Shown here: positions 28,216-36,396 of the stretch, piece by piece
Layout: every line of letters starts with the position of its first letter
Numbering within the stretch: the first letter of the stretch is position 1
Origin: Actinomycetota bacterium
Lineage (GTDB): Bacteria; Actinomycetota; Acidimicrobiia; Acidimicrobiales; Ilumatobacteraceae
Reading direction: 5' to 3'
DNA length: 64,000 nt
NCBI GenBank assembly: GCA_016871355.1
Contig: VFZC01000001.1
Span: 1 to 64,000, forward strand
Notes under the pieces: model-generated
Databases searched by the model: none
Told to the model about the DNA's origin: nothing
The model's input: only the letters and a program-made list of their open reading frames with translations
Translations under genes and position numbers: made by a program

Positions 28216-28260
28216 TGCAAATTCCGGCGCACCAACACCACCACCTGGGAGCCCCCACCC

Positions 28261-29406
28261 ATGTCAGTCACTCGTGAGCAGGTCGTCGACGCGTTGCGAC
28301 CCGTCGAAGACCCCGAACTCCACCGCTCGATCGTCGACATCGGCATGTTGCGCGACGTCGACGTGTCGCCCGACGGCACCATCGGCATTCTGATCGCCCT
28401 CACCGTTGCCGGCTGTCCGCTGCGCAACGAGATCTCTAATCGCGTGAACAACGCCGTTGCTCCCCTGCCGGGTGTCGCCAAGGTGAATCTCGATTTCACC
28501 GTGATGACCGACGACGAGCGTGCCGAACTGCGCACCAAGTTGCACGGCGACCCGGCTGCCACGGCCGGACAGGGTCAGGCTCACGGCCACGCCGAAGGTC
28601 GCGCCATTCCGTTCGCTCAACCCGGTTCGAAAACCCGCCCGCTCCTCATCTCGTCGGGCAAGGGCGGCGTGGGCAAGTCGAGCGTCACCACCAACCTCGC
28701 CGTCGCGCTGGCCGCGCAAGGACACAAGGTGGGCGTGGTCGACGCCGACATCTACGGCTTCTCCATTCCGCGCATGCTCGGTGCCGACCGCGATCCGGTC
28801 GTGATCGATCGCATGCTGTTGCCACCCGAGTCGTACGGCGTGCGCTGCATCTCCATCGGCTACTTCGTTCCCGACGGCCAAGCCGTCGTGTGGCGCGGAC
28901 CCATGCTTCACAAGGCGCTCGAGCAGTTCCTCACCGACGTGTACTGGGACGAGCCCGACTTCTTGCTCATCGACATGCCGCCCGGCACCGGCGACATCGC
29001 GTTGTCGCTCAGCCAGTACCTCCCGCGCGGTGAAGTCTTCGTGGTCACCACCCCGCAGCCGGCCGCACAGAAAGTTGCGCGTTTGTCAGCCGCCATGGCC
29101 GAGAAGGTCAATCTGCCCGTGAAGGGCGTGATCGAGAACATGTCGTGGTTCACCGGTGACGACGGCAAGAAGTACGAGTTGTTCGGACGCGGCGGCGGCA
29201 AAGAACTCGCCGACGAACTCGGCGTCCCGCTCCTCGGTCGCCTACCGCTCGTACCGCAACTGCGCGAAGGTGGCGACGATGGACGCCCGATCGCGGCCGT
29301 GGCCCCCGACAGCGAGGCCGGCAAGATCTTCCATCAGATGGCCGCGACGATCGCCAAGGACATGAAGCCGAAGAAGATCTTCAGCAAGTTCTTGAAGGTG
29401 AACTGA
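28261..29406 (+). CDS. mrp: Mrp/ApbC family iron-sulfur cluster carrier ATPase
   Basis: A 381-residue protein with an N-terminal MIP18/DUF59 domain (residues 1-90, VVDALRPVEDPELHRSIVDIGM) and a P-loop NTPase (about 120-360). The deviant Walker A is SSGKGGVGKSS, switch motifs are VDADIYGFSIPRMLG and IDMPPGTGD. The CxxC cluster-binding pair common in ApbC is not obvious in the C-terminal part. It should assemble or transfer FeS clusters. Its neighbourhood with a SufR-like sensor supports that. A Shine-Dalgarno-like GGGAG is upstream. Confidence 0.93.
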   Translation: MSVTREQVVDALRPVEDPELHRSIVDIGMLRDVDVSPDGTIGILIALTVAGCPLRNEISNRVNNAVAPLPGVAKVNLDFTVMTDDERAELRTKLHGDPAATAGQGQAHGHAEGRAIPFAQPGSKTRPLLISSGKGGVGKSSVTTNLAVALAAQGHKVGVVDADIYGFSIPRMLGADRDPVVIDRMLLPPESYGVRCISIGYFVPDGQAVVWRGPMLHKALEQFLTDVYWDEPDFLLIDMPPGTGDIALSLSQYLPRGEVFVVTTPQPAAQKVARLSAAMAEKVNLPVKGVIENMSWFTGDDGKKYELFGRGGGKELADELGVPLLGRLPLVPQLREGGDDGRPIAAVAPDSEAGKIFHQMAATIAKDMKPKKIFSKFLKVN

Positions 29407-29407
29407 C

Positions 29408-30019
29408 TCAGTCGTTCCAGAAGCGCTGCTCGCGGAACGGGTCGGCGTACATGTGATACCCGTTGCGCTCCCAGAATCCGGGGGCGTCCGACGAACGAAG
29501 TTCGAGCCCGCGCACCCACTTCGCGCTCTTCCAGAAGTACAGATGCGGGATCACGATACGCACCGGTCCACCGTGCTCGGCATCGATCTCTTCGCCCTCG
29601 TACGCGTAAGCGACCAATGCTTCATCGGTCGTGATGTCTTGCAACGGCACGTTGGTCGTGTAGCCGAATTCGGCGTGTTCCATCACGTGCGTGGCTTCAG
29701 GTTTGGCTCCAGCCAACGCGAACAAGTCGCGAACACGAACGCCGGTCCAGGTGGTGTCGAACTTGCTCCACTTGGTGACGCAATGAATGTCGAAGGTGAG
29801 CGACACCGAAGGCAAGGCCTTGAGCTGATCGAGGTCGAGCGTGATGGGTTCGTTCACCAAACCGAAAATCGTGAGGTTCCATTCACCCGGTGCGTACGTG
29901 GGCACGTCACCAACATGAAGAACAGGGAAACGATCGGTCAGATATTGGCCCGGAGGTAAACGGCGGGTGTCGTAACCCTTGGCCGCTGCCTCTTGACGAT
30001 TGCGATCGAAGAAACCCAT
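29408..30019 (-). CDS. Sulfite-oxidase-fold molybdopterin oxidoreductase
   Basis: A 203-residue protein with the oxidoreductase molybdopterin-binding domain of the sulfite oxidase/MsrP (YedY) group. NLTIFGLVNEPITLDLDQLKALP and DIHCVTKWSKFDTTWTGVRVRDLF include the Cys that ligates molybdenum; VPLQDITTDEALVAYAYEGEEID and PVRIVIPHLYFWKSAKWVRGLEL follow. No Tat signal or membrane segment is seen, so it is probably cytoplasmic, unlike MsrP. The ATG at 30019 fits; CAGACT lies six bases upstream. Convergent with mrp, one base apart. Confidence 0.9.
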   Translation of the reverse strand: MGFFDRNRQEAAAKGYDTRRLPPGQYLTDRFPVLHVGDVPTYAPGEWNLTIFGLVNEPITLDLDQLKALPSVSLTFDIHCVTKWSKFDTTWTGVRVRDLFALAGAKPEATHVMEHAEFGYTTNVPLQDITTDEALVAYAYEGEEIDAEHGGPVRIVIPHLYFWKSAKWVRGLELRSSDAPGFWERNGYHMYADPFREQRFWND

Positions 30020-30067
30020 GTCGTCAGTCTGTCGGATGGGAAATGGTGGCGCGTGACCAAGCGCCAC

Positions 30068-30073
30068 TAAGTT
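30068..30073 (+). promoter_or_regulatory. -10 element for the SixA-like gene
   Basis: TAAGTT seven bases before the GTG at 30081, no Shine-Dalgarno; leaderless type. It favours GTG 30081 over TTG 30072, which would overlap the hexamer. Confidence 0.5.
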
Positions 30074-30080
30074 GCTGGGC

Positions 30081-30563
30081 GTGGCGAGCGACACCTTGTA
30101 TCTCGTGCGGCACGCGAAGGCGGGCGAACGCGCCAAGTGGGAGGGCGACGACACGTTGCGCCCACTCTCCAAGAAAGGCTGGCGGCAAGCCGAAGCACTG
30201 GCTGTGCGACTCGCACCACTCGTGTCATCGTCATCCGTCCTCGTGTCGAGTCCGTACGTACGTTGCCGGCAAACACTCGAACCACTCGATCGAACCGTCA
30301 CTCTCGGCATTCGCGAGGACTCGCGGCTGGCCGAGGGTTACGACCGTGACGGCGCCCTCGAACTCATCAACTCGCTTCCGACCGGTTCGGTGTTGTGCAG
30401 TCACGGCGACGTGATTCCCGATGTGATGGCGGCGCTGCAACGTCGTGGCACCGAGATCGTCACCGACCCCGATTGGCGCAAGGCCACCGTGTGGGTGCTG
30501 TCACGAGCGGGCGACTTGGTGGAGACAGCGGCCTGTTGGCCACCGCCTCCCGACGGCGACTGA
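30081..30563 (+). CDS. SixA-like histidine phosphatase
   Basis: A 160-residue histidine phosphatase. LYLVRHAKAGERAKWEGDD is the SixA-type RHA(K) motif in place of RHG; PLSKKGWRQAEALAVRL, VSSPYVRCRQTLEPL and LCSHGDVIPDVM complete the active site. SixA-type enzymes dephosphorylate phosphohistidine in signalling or PTS proteins; no partner is evident. It is 4 bases from the convergent ccmI. Confidence 0.88.
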   Translation: MASDTLYLVRHAKAGERAKWEGDDTLRPLSKKGWRQAEALAVRLAPLVSSSSVLVSSPYVRCRQTLEPLDRTVTLGIREDSRLAEGYDRDGALELINSLPTGSVLCSHGDVIPDVMAALQRRGTEIVTDPDWRKATVWVLSRAGDLVETAACWPPPPDGD

Positions 30564-30567
30564 CCGA

Positions 30568-31326
30568 TTAGGGCTGTGACGTCGTGGTGCTCGCGACCGC
30601 GGCGTCGATGTCACCCGACAAGTTCTCCACCAGCGCGGCCACTTCGGCGGGCGGATTCGACGACAAGCATTGATCGACTTCTCCCTTGGCCGCCTCGGCG
30701 TCCTGCAAGAAGCGGAAGAACGCGATACCGAGGAAGCAGTGCGCATCGGGATACTCGGGATCGGCGATGGTGGCCTGCCGCAAGAGCACGAGTCCGGACT
30801 GGAATCGATCGCGCACCTGTTCGTCGGATGACTCGGTGTCCTGGGTGGCCGAAATGATGGTGAGCCAGCCGAAGTACGAGAGCGCTTCCACGTTGTCGGG
30901 TTCGACCGCGAGCACCTGTGAATACAGATCGAGGGCGGTGGGAATCTCCTGCATGCCGACGGAGCGCGCCTGAACCAGAAGAGAACTCACACTCCCGTCG
31001 CCGATCGACCCGGTCATCGTCTGTCCGGGCAAGCGTTCGCCCGCATTGCGCGCCACCAAGACACCCGCTGTGATCGCCACCACCAGCACGACGAGCGAAC
31101 CGATCACCACTCGCCACGGCGACGACGCCCGGACCGACTTCTTCGGTGCATCAGCTTCCCGCAAGCGGCGAATCGCGTCAGCGGCCCGCGCGGTGTACGA
31201 ATCCTTGAGCGAGGCGTAATCGGCGTCGTCGACATCGCCCGCCGCCCGTTCACGTTCGAGGTCGGCCAGCGACGACAACAAGAACGCGCGCTCTTCTTCG
31301 AGGGCCGAGCGTTCGTCAGGAGTCAC
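30568..31326 (-). CDS. ccmI: CcmI-like cytochrome c maturation protein (TPR)
   Basis: A 252-residue membrane protein at the end of the ccm operon. The N-terminal segment ALEEERAFLLSSLADLERERAAGDVDDADYASLKDSY resembles the CcmI/CycH N-terminal region, one membrane helix follows (VVIGSLVVLVVAITAGVLV, about 80-98), then a TPR-like extracytoplasmic part (LDLYSQVLAVEPDNVEALSYFGWL, DPEYPDAHCFLGIAFF). CcmI presents apocytochrome c to the haem ligase. GTG at 31326 overlaps ccmH by 11 bases. Confidence 0.82.
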   Translation of the reverse strand: MTPDERSALEEERAFLLSSLADLERERAAGDVDDADYASLKDSYTARAADAIRRLREADAPKKSVRASSPWRVVIGSLVVLVVAITAGVLVARNAGERLPGQTMTGSIGDGSVSSLLVQARSVGMQEIPTALDLYSQVLAVEPDNVEALSYFGWLTIISATQDTESSDEQVRDRFQSGLVLLRQATIADPEYPDAHCFLGIAFFRFLQDAEAAKGEVDQCLSSNPPAEVAALVENLSGDIDAAVASTTTSQP

Positions 31327-31804
31327 GCTGCGCCTCACGCATGGCTTCGAACACGATGCGCTCGTCGTCGACCGACGCGTGAACGGCTCCCTCACGACGC
31401 CAACGACGGAACACGATCACCAGTCCCACGACGGCCACCACCGCCACCGCCACCGGGAGCGCCCAGGCCACGGCGTCGAGACCCGTGGACCGCGGCACCA
31501 AGAGCACGTCTTCGCCGAAACTCGATTCGATCGACTTCACGATCTCGTCGTCGGTGAGTTGACCGGCCGACACGAGACGCGCGACTTCTTTCTTGATCGA
31601 GACCGAGGCGCTTCCGCGCGACTCGAACACGCTCTCGCCGTCACAGGTGGGGCAGGCCAAACGCTGCGACACCGCATCGATGCGTTCTTGCGGAGTGGAG
31701 GGGCTGGAATCGCGTTGAATTCCGACCACGAGGAACACCACGAAGACGAAGAGGATGACCAACCAGCCCGGTGCCGACTTGATGCGCTTGCGCATGGTGG
31801 TCAT
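31316..31804 (-). CDS. ccmH: Cytochrome c maturation thiol oxidoreductase CcmH
   Basis: A 162-residue CcmH/CcdA-partner-type protein. Membrane helix at about 14-29, then the redox motif RLACPTCDGESVFES with cysteines 51 and 54, then SVSIKKEVARLVSAGQLTDDEIVKSIESSFGEDVLL, and a second membrane helix (ALPVAVAVVAVVGLVIV). It keeps the apocytochrome CXXCH cysteines reduced. ATG at 31804 overlaps the upstream stop (ATGA). Confidence 0.93.
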   Translation of the reverse strand: MTTMRKRIKSAPGWLVILFVFVVFLVVGIQRDSSPSTPQERIDAVSQRLACPTCDGESVFESRGSASVSIKKEVARLVSAGQLTDDEIVKSIESSFGEDVLLVPRSTGLDAVAWALPVAVAVVAVVGLVIVFRRWRREGAVHASVDDERIVFEAMREAQRDS

Positions 31805-32355
31805 GCCGCACCACCCGACATCATCTGCAAAGTCGCGCCGAGAATCTCGGCTGTCACCTGTCCGGTGAAACGTTCGACCACCACACCGGTGGGGCTGATG
31901 ATCCAGGTCTCCGGAACCTTCGCCACGCCGAACACCACCGAGATCTGACTGTCGTCGTCGCGAACGATGGGCCAGTCGCCGCCGTTGTCGGTGAAGAACT
32001 TGCGAACCGCGTCCTCGTCGTCGTCGTTGACCACGGTGAAGAATTCGACACCCAACGTGCCATCGGCGCGCTGCGCCTCCACGAACTTCACCAACTCGGG
32101 GTGCTCGCGCTTGCACGGCACACACGTGGAGTTGAAGAAGTTGAGAACCACCCACGATCCACGCCGACGCGACAAATCGAACGTGTCGCCGTCGTACGTG
32201 GTGCTCACCACCGCCGGGGCCGGCTTCATGATGAGCGGAGAATCAGCCGTCTCCGTCGAGCGACCAGCCGCCACCGCCAGCACGGCGATGAAGCCACCGA
32301 GCACGACGATGATCGCCACCGCGACGATCGGACCGATGCGACGTCGTTCAGACAC
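31801..32355 (-). CDS. ccmG: Thioredoxin-like CcmG/ResA protein
   Basis: A 184-residue membrane-anchored thioredoxin. N-terminal helix about 9-30, then the thioredoxin fold with the active site FNSTCVPCKREHPE (Cys 78 and 81) and the cis-Pro loop KVPETWIISPTGVVVERFTG. It supplies electrons to CcmH for apocytochrome reduction. GTG at 32355 overlaps ccmF by eight bases. Confidence 0.93.
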   Translation of the reverse strand: MSERRRIGPIVAVAIIVVLGGFIAVLAVAAGRSTETADSPLIMKPAPAVVSTTYDGDTFDLSRRRGSWVVLNFFNSTCVPCKREHPELVKFVEAQRADGTLGVEFFTVVNDDDEDAVRKFFTDNGGDWPIVRDDDSQISVVFGVAKVPETWIISPTGVVVERFTGQVTAEILGATLQMMSGGAA

Positions 32356-34306
32356 GAGCGTCGAGTCCTTCCGACACTGGGGCCTGCGGGCGACGACGTT
32401 GGCCCGGGAACGCCGACAGAACCGTGCCCAGACCGAGCAGGCCACCGCCGATCCAGAGCCACAGAATGAGGGGCTTGACGAACACCTTGATACGCGCTTC
32501 GGTGTCGTCGGGGCGAACGTTGCCTTCGAGTGTGAGGTACAAGTCGTGGCGGAAGCCGGTCTTCACGCTCGGCGTGCCGATGTCCATCCCCTGCTTGATG
32601 TACTTGCTACGCGCCGGCTCGTACACCGGGCCACCGTCGATACGCACCTGGGCCTTCAACGACGACTTCACGGGGTCGTTCTCGAGCACGAGACCTTCGA
32701 ACGTGAACGTGTGGCCCGAGAACTCGACCGTGTCGCCCACCTCCATCACGAACTCCTGGCTGCGGGTGTACGCACCCGACGACGCCAGCGCCACCGAGAT
32801 CACGATCACGCCGAGGTGCACGATCATGCCGCCGTTCGCGCGTCCCACGAATCCGCGCCAGCCCTGGCGTCGTGTGGCCAAAGCGACCTGACGCAGCGCC
32901 GACCCGGCCGCGAATCCGCCGAGCGCGAACGCGAGCAACGGTGCCCAACCGTCGTTGCCGCTGATCACCGCATACGCCAGCGCTGCCACACCGAGACAGG
33001 CCGGCCAGAAGAGGCGATCGCGCAAGATCTCGCCACTGGCCTTGCGCCACGGAAGAACCGGTGCGATGGCCATGAGGAAGAGCATGGTGAGACCGATGGG
33101 TTTGGTCATGCGATCGAAGAACGGCTGACCGACCACCAAGCGGCGATCTTGCAGTGCCTCGACCACGAGCGGGAACACCGTCCCGAGCAGAACGACGAAC
33201 GCGAACAGACTGAACAGAACGTTGTTGGCGAGGAATGCACCCTCGCGGCTGATGGGCGAGTCGATCGAACCGGGCGAACGCAGGCGATCGCCACGCCACC
33301 CGATGAGCAGGACGGCTGCAATCACGATGATCGAGAAGAACACCAGGAGCCACGGGCCAACTTGGCCTTCGCTGAAGGCGTGCACGCTGTTGATGACACC
33401 CGAGCGGGTGAGGAAGGTGCCCAAGATCGTGAGGCTGAACGTGGCGATCACCAGGCTCAGGTTCCAGACGCGCAGCATGCCGCGACGTTCTTGAACGAGC
33501 ACCGAGTGCAAGTACGCGGTACCGGTGAGCCAGGGAAGGAACGACGCGTTCTCCACCGGATCCCACGCCCACACACCGCTCCAGCCCAGCACTTCGTAAC
33601 TCCACCAGCCGCCGAGGATGATGCCGAGCGTGAGGAAGCCCCACGAGTAGAGGGTCCAACGGCGCGTCTCGAGCAGCCAACCCTCACCCAACCGACCGGT
33701 GATGAGCGCGGCCACCGCAAAGGCGAACGGCACCGTGAACCCGACGTAACCCAAATAGAGGATCGGCGGGTGGAACATGACGAGGATGTGGTTCTGCAAC
33801 AGCGGGTTGGGGCCGGTTCCGTCGGTGACACCGGTGGGGCCGACGGCAAACGGGTTGGCCGGGCCGAACGTGAGAAGGAAGAAGAAGAGCGAGACCACGA
33901 ACATCACGACCATCGCCCAACCGAGGAGCACGTCGTCGCGGCGTGAACGGAATTTGCGCGCCACCGCAGCGGTGAACCCGGTGAGGATGAGCACCCACAT
34001 GAGGAGCGAACCCTCGAGTGCACTCCACAGCGCCGCGACGTTGTACAGCGCCGGCGTGTCGCGCGAACCCACCTGCTGCACGTACGCGAGTGAGAAGTCG
34101 CGGGTGATGATCGCGCGCTCCATGATCACGAAGGCGAGGACGGCGGCGCCGAACGCCGCATACGCGTAGTAGGCCGACGAACGCAGCGCCTTCAGATTGT
34201 TCTGACGGATACCCGCGATCGTGATTCCGATACCGAAGAGGCAGACGAGGAGACCGAGAAGAATCGCACCGCGCCCGACGGCGGCGTTCAGGCTGGCGCC
34301 GAGCAT
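32348..34306 (-). CDS. ccmF: Haem lyase subunit CcmF
   Basis: A 652-residue polytopic protein of the haem-handling family. The WWD domain is present: LGGWWSYEVLGWSGVWAWDPVENASFLPWL. About 15 hydrophobic helices, a conserved TLGTFLTRSGVINSVHAF segment, and a large periplasmic-type domain near the C-terminus (EFVMEVGDTVEFSGHTFTFEGL). CcmF ligates haem from CcmE to apocytochrome c. Overlaps ccmE by 19 bases. Confidence 0.96.
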   Translation of the reverse strand: MLGASLNAAVGRGAILLGLLVCLFGIGITIAGIRQNNLKALRSSAYYAYAAFGAAVLAFVIMERAIITRDFSLAYVQQVGSRDTPALYNVAALWSALEGSLLMWVLILTGFTAAVARKFRSRRDDVLLGWAMVVMFVVSLFFFLLTFGPANPFAVGPTGVTDGTGPNPLLQNHILVMFHPPILYLGYVGFTVPFAFAVAALITGRLGEGWLLETRRWTLYSWGFLTLGIILGGWWSYEVLGWSGVWAWDPVENASFLPWLTGTAYLHSVLVQERRGMLRVWNLSLVIATFSLTILGTFLTRSGVINSVHAFSEGQVGPWLLVFFSIIVIAAVLLIGWRGDRLRSPGSIDSPISREGAFLANNVLFSLFAFVVLLGTVFPLVVEALQDRRLVVGQPFFDRMTKPIGLTMLFLMAIAPVLPWRKASGEILRDRLFWPACLGVAALAYAVISGNDGWAPLLAFALGGFAAGSALRQVALATRRQGWRGFVGRANGGMIVHLGVIVISVALASSGAYTRSQEFVMEVGDTVEFSGHTFTFEGLVLENDPVKSSLKAQVRIDGGPVYEPARSKYIKQGMDIGTPSVKTGFRHDLYLTLEGNVRPDDTEARIKVFVKPLILWLWIGGGLLGLGTVLSAFPGQRRRPQAPVSEGLDARV

Positions 34307-34815
34307 CCAGTACCTTCCGGACTGTCGAGCTCGTTCTCGACACGATCGGGGTTGTCGGCTTTGTACTCGTTGGAGTGCTTCACTTCGATGCGATCGCCCG
34401 AGAACGTCTCACCCTGCAAGGTGCCGTGTACGACGACCGGGATGCACTCCTTGAAGATGCCCCCGGGGTCACCTTCGTAACGAACGTTCAAGGAGACGTC
34501 GTTGAACGTGATGGAGAACGCTGTGACGGTGCCGTCGTCGACAACGGATCCGCGATCGACCGTTCCCTGCACCCGCAAACGCCGGCCGGTCTCACAGCCA
34601 TCCTTGGCCCCGATTTCGTCGACGTTGCAGTAGTAGTCGATGGCCGAGGTGAGGAACTGCGTGACGATCACACCCGCCGACGCGATGACCACACCCAGAA
34701 CGACGATGGGCACCCATTTGCGCTGGCCCCGACGTGAGCGGGACGGAGCCACGTCGCGCGGCGACAGATCGAGTCCGGCATCACCCGACGGAGCGCCGAG
34801 CGAATCGTCGTTCAC
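34288..34815 (-). CDS. ccmE: Haem chaperone CcmE
   Basis: A 175-residue membrane-anchored OB-fold haem chaperone. One N-terminal helix (34-54), then RLRVQGTVDRGSV, the OB-fold, and the haem-binding motif KHSNEY with His147 and Tyr151 (HxxxY). The His form is the bacterial type; some archaeal and actinobacterial proteins have Cys instead. A pair of cysteines (YYCNVDEIGAKDGC) soon after the membrane helix is unusual. GTG at 34815 overlaps ccmD by four bases. Confidence 0.92.
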   Translation of the reverse strand: MNDDSLGAPSGDAGLDLSPRDVAPSRSRRGQRKWVPIVVLGVVIASAGVIVTQFLTSAIDYYCNVDEIGAKDGCETGRRLRVQGTVDRGSVVDDGTVTAFSITFNDVSLNVRYEGDPGGIFKECIPVVVHGTLQGETFSGDRIEVKHSNEYKADNPDRVENELDSPEGTGCSAPA

Positions 34816-34946
34816 GACCACGGGCGATCCTCGGGGCGGATGTCGCGTGCGGCCGAGCGTGACCGGCGCAGAACCGCGAACGAGAACAAGCCGATGCTCG
34901 CGAACGTGACCACGTAGCTGGCGATGATGAAGCCGGCGTCCTTCAC
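34812..34946 (-). CDS. ccmD: Small membrane protein CcmD
   Basis: A 44-residue protein, easily missed. One membrane helix (GFIIASYVVTFASIGLFSFAVL) followed by a basic-acidic tail (RRSRSAARDIRPEDRPWS). Size, topology and position between ccmC and ccmE match CcmD, which helps release holo-CcmE from CcmABC. GTG at 34946 overlaps the ccmC stop (GTGA) and its own stop overlaps the ccmE start (GTGA). Confidence 0.88.
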   Translation of the reverse strand: MKDAGFIIASYVVTFASIGLFSFAVLRRSRSAARDIRPEDRPWS

Positions 34947-35689
34947 GACACACCCGCCTCGGTGCGACGAGCGGCCAACGCACGGTCGAGACCGGTGTCG
35001 TCGAGCATGTCTTCGAGGGTGAGGGCGCGCTGACGGTGCAGGAGCATCCACACGTACATCAACGTGAACACGATGACGCCGAGGAAGAGCGTGAACAGCA
35101 TGAGGCCGTCCATGGTGACATCGGTGTTGCCGGCCACGCTGGCCTCTTGATGCAACGAATTCCAGATTTCAACCGAGAAGTGCACCAGCGGAATCTCGAG
35201 GACCGCCAGCAACGCGAGCACCGCACTGCGACGCGCGCGCTGATGGTGCGTGCCACCGAGATTGCGCACGGCGAGATAGCCGATGTAGGTGACGAACAAG
35301 AACGCCGTGGTGGTGAGGCGGGCGTCCCAGGTCCAGAACGTGCCCCAGGTGAGACGACCCCAGAGGCTGCCGGTCACCAATGAGATACCCATGAACAGCA
35401 CGCCGATTTCGGCCGAGGCCCCGGCGATGCGATCCCAAGTGAGCGAACGCGTGCGGCGCCACAGATACATGGCCGACGACAACGCGGTGACGATGAACGC
35501 GAGGTACGCGAGCCATGCGCCGGGCACGTGCGCGTACATGATGCGTACGGTCTCGCCCTGATTGACGTCGGCCGGCGTCACGAACAAGCCGAAGATCACC
35601 AGCCAAACGATGCCGGCGATGGTGACGATGCCCAAACCCCGCGTGAAGGGCGTGCCGGTGACACGGTCGCGCGCGACTCGTGTGGTCAT
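34943..35689 (-). CDS. ccmC: Haem exporter/transfer protein CcmC
   Basis: A 248-residue membrane protein with six helices. The WWD-like motif WGRLTWGTFWTWDARLTTTAFLFVTYIGY and conserved histidines (YAHVPGAW; LVHFSVEIWNSLHQ) identify CcmC, which attaches haem to CcmE. ATG at 35689. Its 3' end overlaps ccmD. Confidence 0.95.
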   Translation of the reverse strand: MTTRVARDRVTGTPFTRGLGIVTIAGIVWLVIFGLFVTPADVNQGETVRIMYAHVPGAWLAYLAFIVTALSSAMYLWRRTRSLTWDRIAGASAEIGVLFMGISLVTGSLWGRLTWGTFWTWDARLTTTAFLFVTYIGYLAVRNLGGTHHQRARRSAVLALLAVLEIPLVHFSVEIWNSLHQEASVAGNTDVTMDGLMLFTLFLGVIVFTLMYVWMLLHRQRALTLEDMLDDTGLDRALAARRTEAGVS

Positions 35690-35709
35690 CGGGGGCTCCT
35701 TTTCGGGGG

Positions 35710-36396
35710 TCAATCGTCGACCAGTGGCCCGAAGGCCACCGCGCCTACGACACTGAACAACACGGCGAACACGGCGAGCAAACCGAGCCAGGGCCAGCCC
35801 TCGCTCACGTCGATGCCGTTGGTGCCGAAGGCCGACTCGGTTGCCCGTGTCGCTCCGATCAGCACCGGTGCCACCACCGGCAACAGCAGCAGCGGGAGCA
35901 GGGTTTCCCGGCCTTTGGCACCAGCAGCAAGACCTCCGTAGAGCGTACCCACGCTCGCCAAACCCACGGTGGCGAGGATGGCGGTGGTGACCAACAGCAC
36001 GCCTCCGGACGCCGACACATCGGCGCGGTAGAGCACCACCGAGGCACCCACGAGCACCGCCTCGAGTGCGATGAGTTGTGTGGCCAGAGCAAGTGTCTTG
36101 CCGAGGAAGATCCCCATGGGGTCGACACCGGCCGCCCGCAGTGCTTCGAGGGCACCGTCGGTGGTCTCGAGCGCGAACGAACGCGCCACGATGAACAACA
36201 CGCTGAAGATGGTGGCCAACCACACCAGACCCGGAGCCACTCGTTCGAGCACGGCGTCGCTGTCGAGAGCGAATGCGAACAGAATCATCACCAAGGCAGC
36301 GAACGGAATCACCTGATTCGCGATCACCCGACTGCGTAACTCGATGCGCAGATCCTTCGCGGCGATCGTCTTGGCGGTGCGCAACATCGACTTCAC
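35710..36396 (-). CDS. ccmB: ABC-type haem maturation permease CcmB
   Basis: A 228-residue permease with six hydrophobic helices and the CcmB-typical start AKTIAAKDLRIELRSRVIANQVIPFAALVMILFAF, followed by VARSFALETTDGALEALRAAGVDPMGIFLGK. GTG at 36396 overlaps the ccmA stop (GTGA); ATG 36387 is the alternative. With CcmA it uses ATP to release haem-loaded CcmE. Confidence 0.93.
   Translation of the reverse strand: MKSMLRTAKTIAAKDLRIELRSRVIANQVIPFAALVMILFAFALDSDAVLERVAPGLVWLATIFSVLFIVARSFALETTDGALEALRAAGVDPMGIFLGKTLALATQLIALEAVLVGASVVLYRADVSASGGVLLVTTAILATVGLASVGTLYGGLAAGAKGRETLLPLLLLPVVAPVLIGATRATESAFGTNGIDVSEGWPWLGLLAVFAVLFSVVGAVAFGPLVDD

Noticed and set aside
28191-28260. Riboswitch before mrp
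   Set aside because: The leader is under 60 bases and shows only the palindrome; no conserved aptamer pattern.
31967-33946. A 659-codon plus-strand open frame opposite ccmF and ccmG
   Set aside because: Antisense of well-conserved ccm genes; no recognisable domain.
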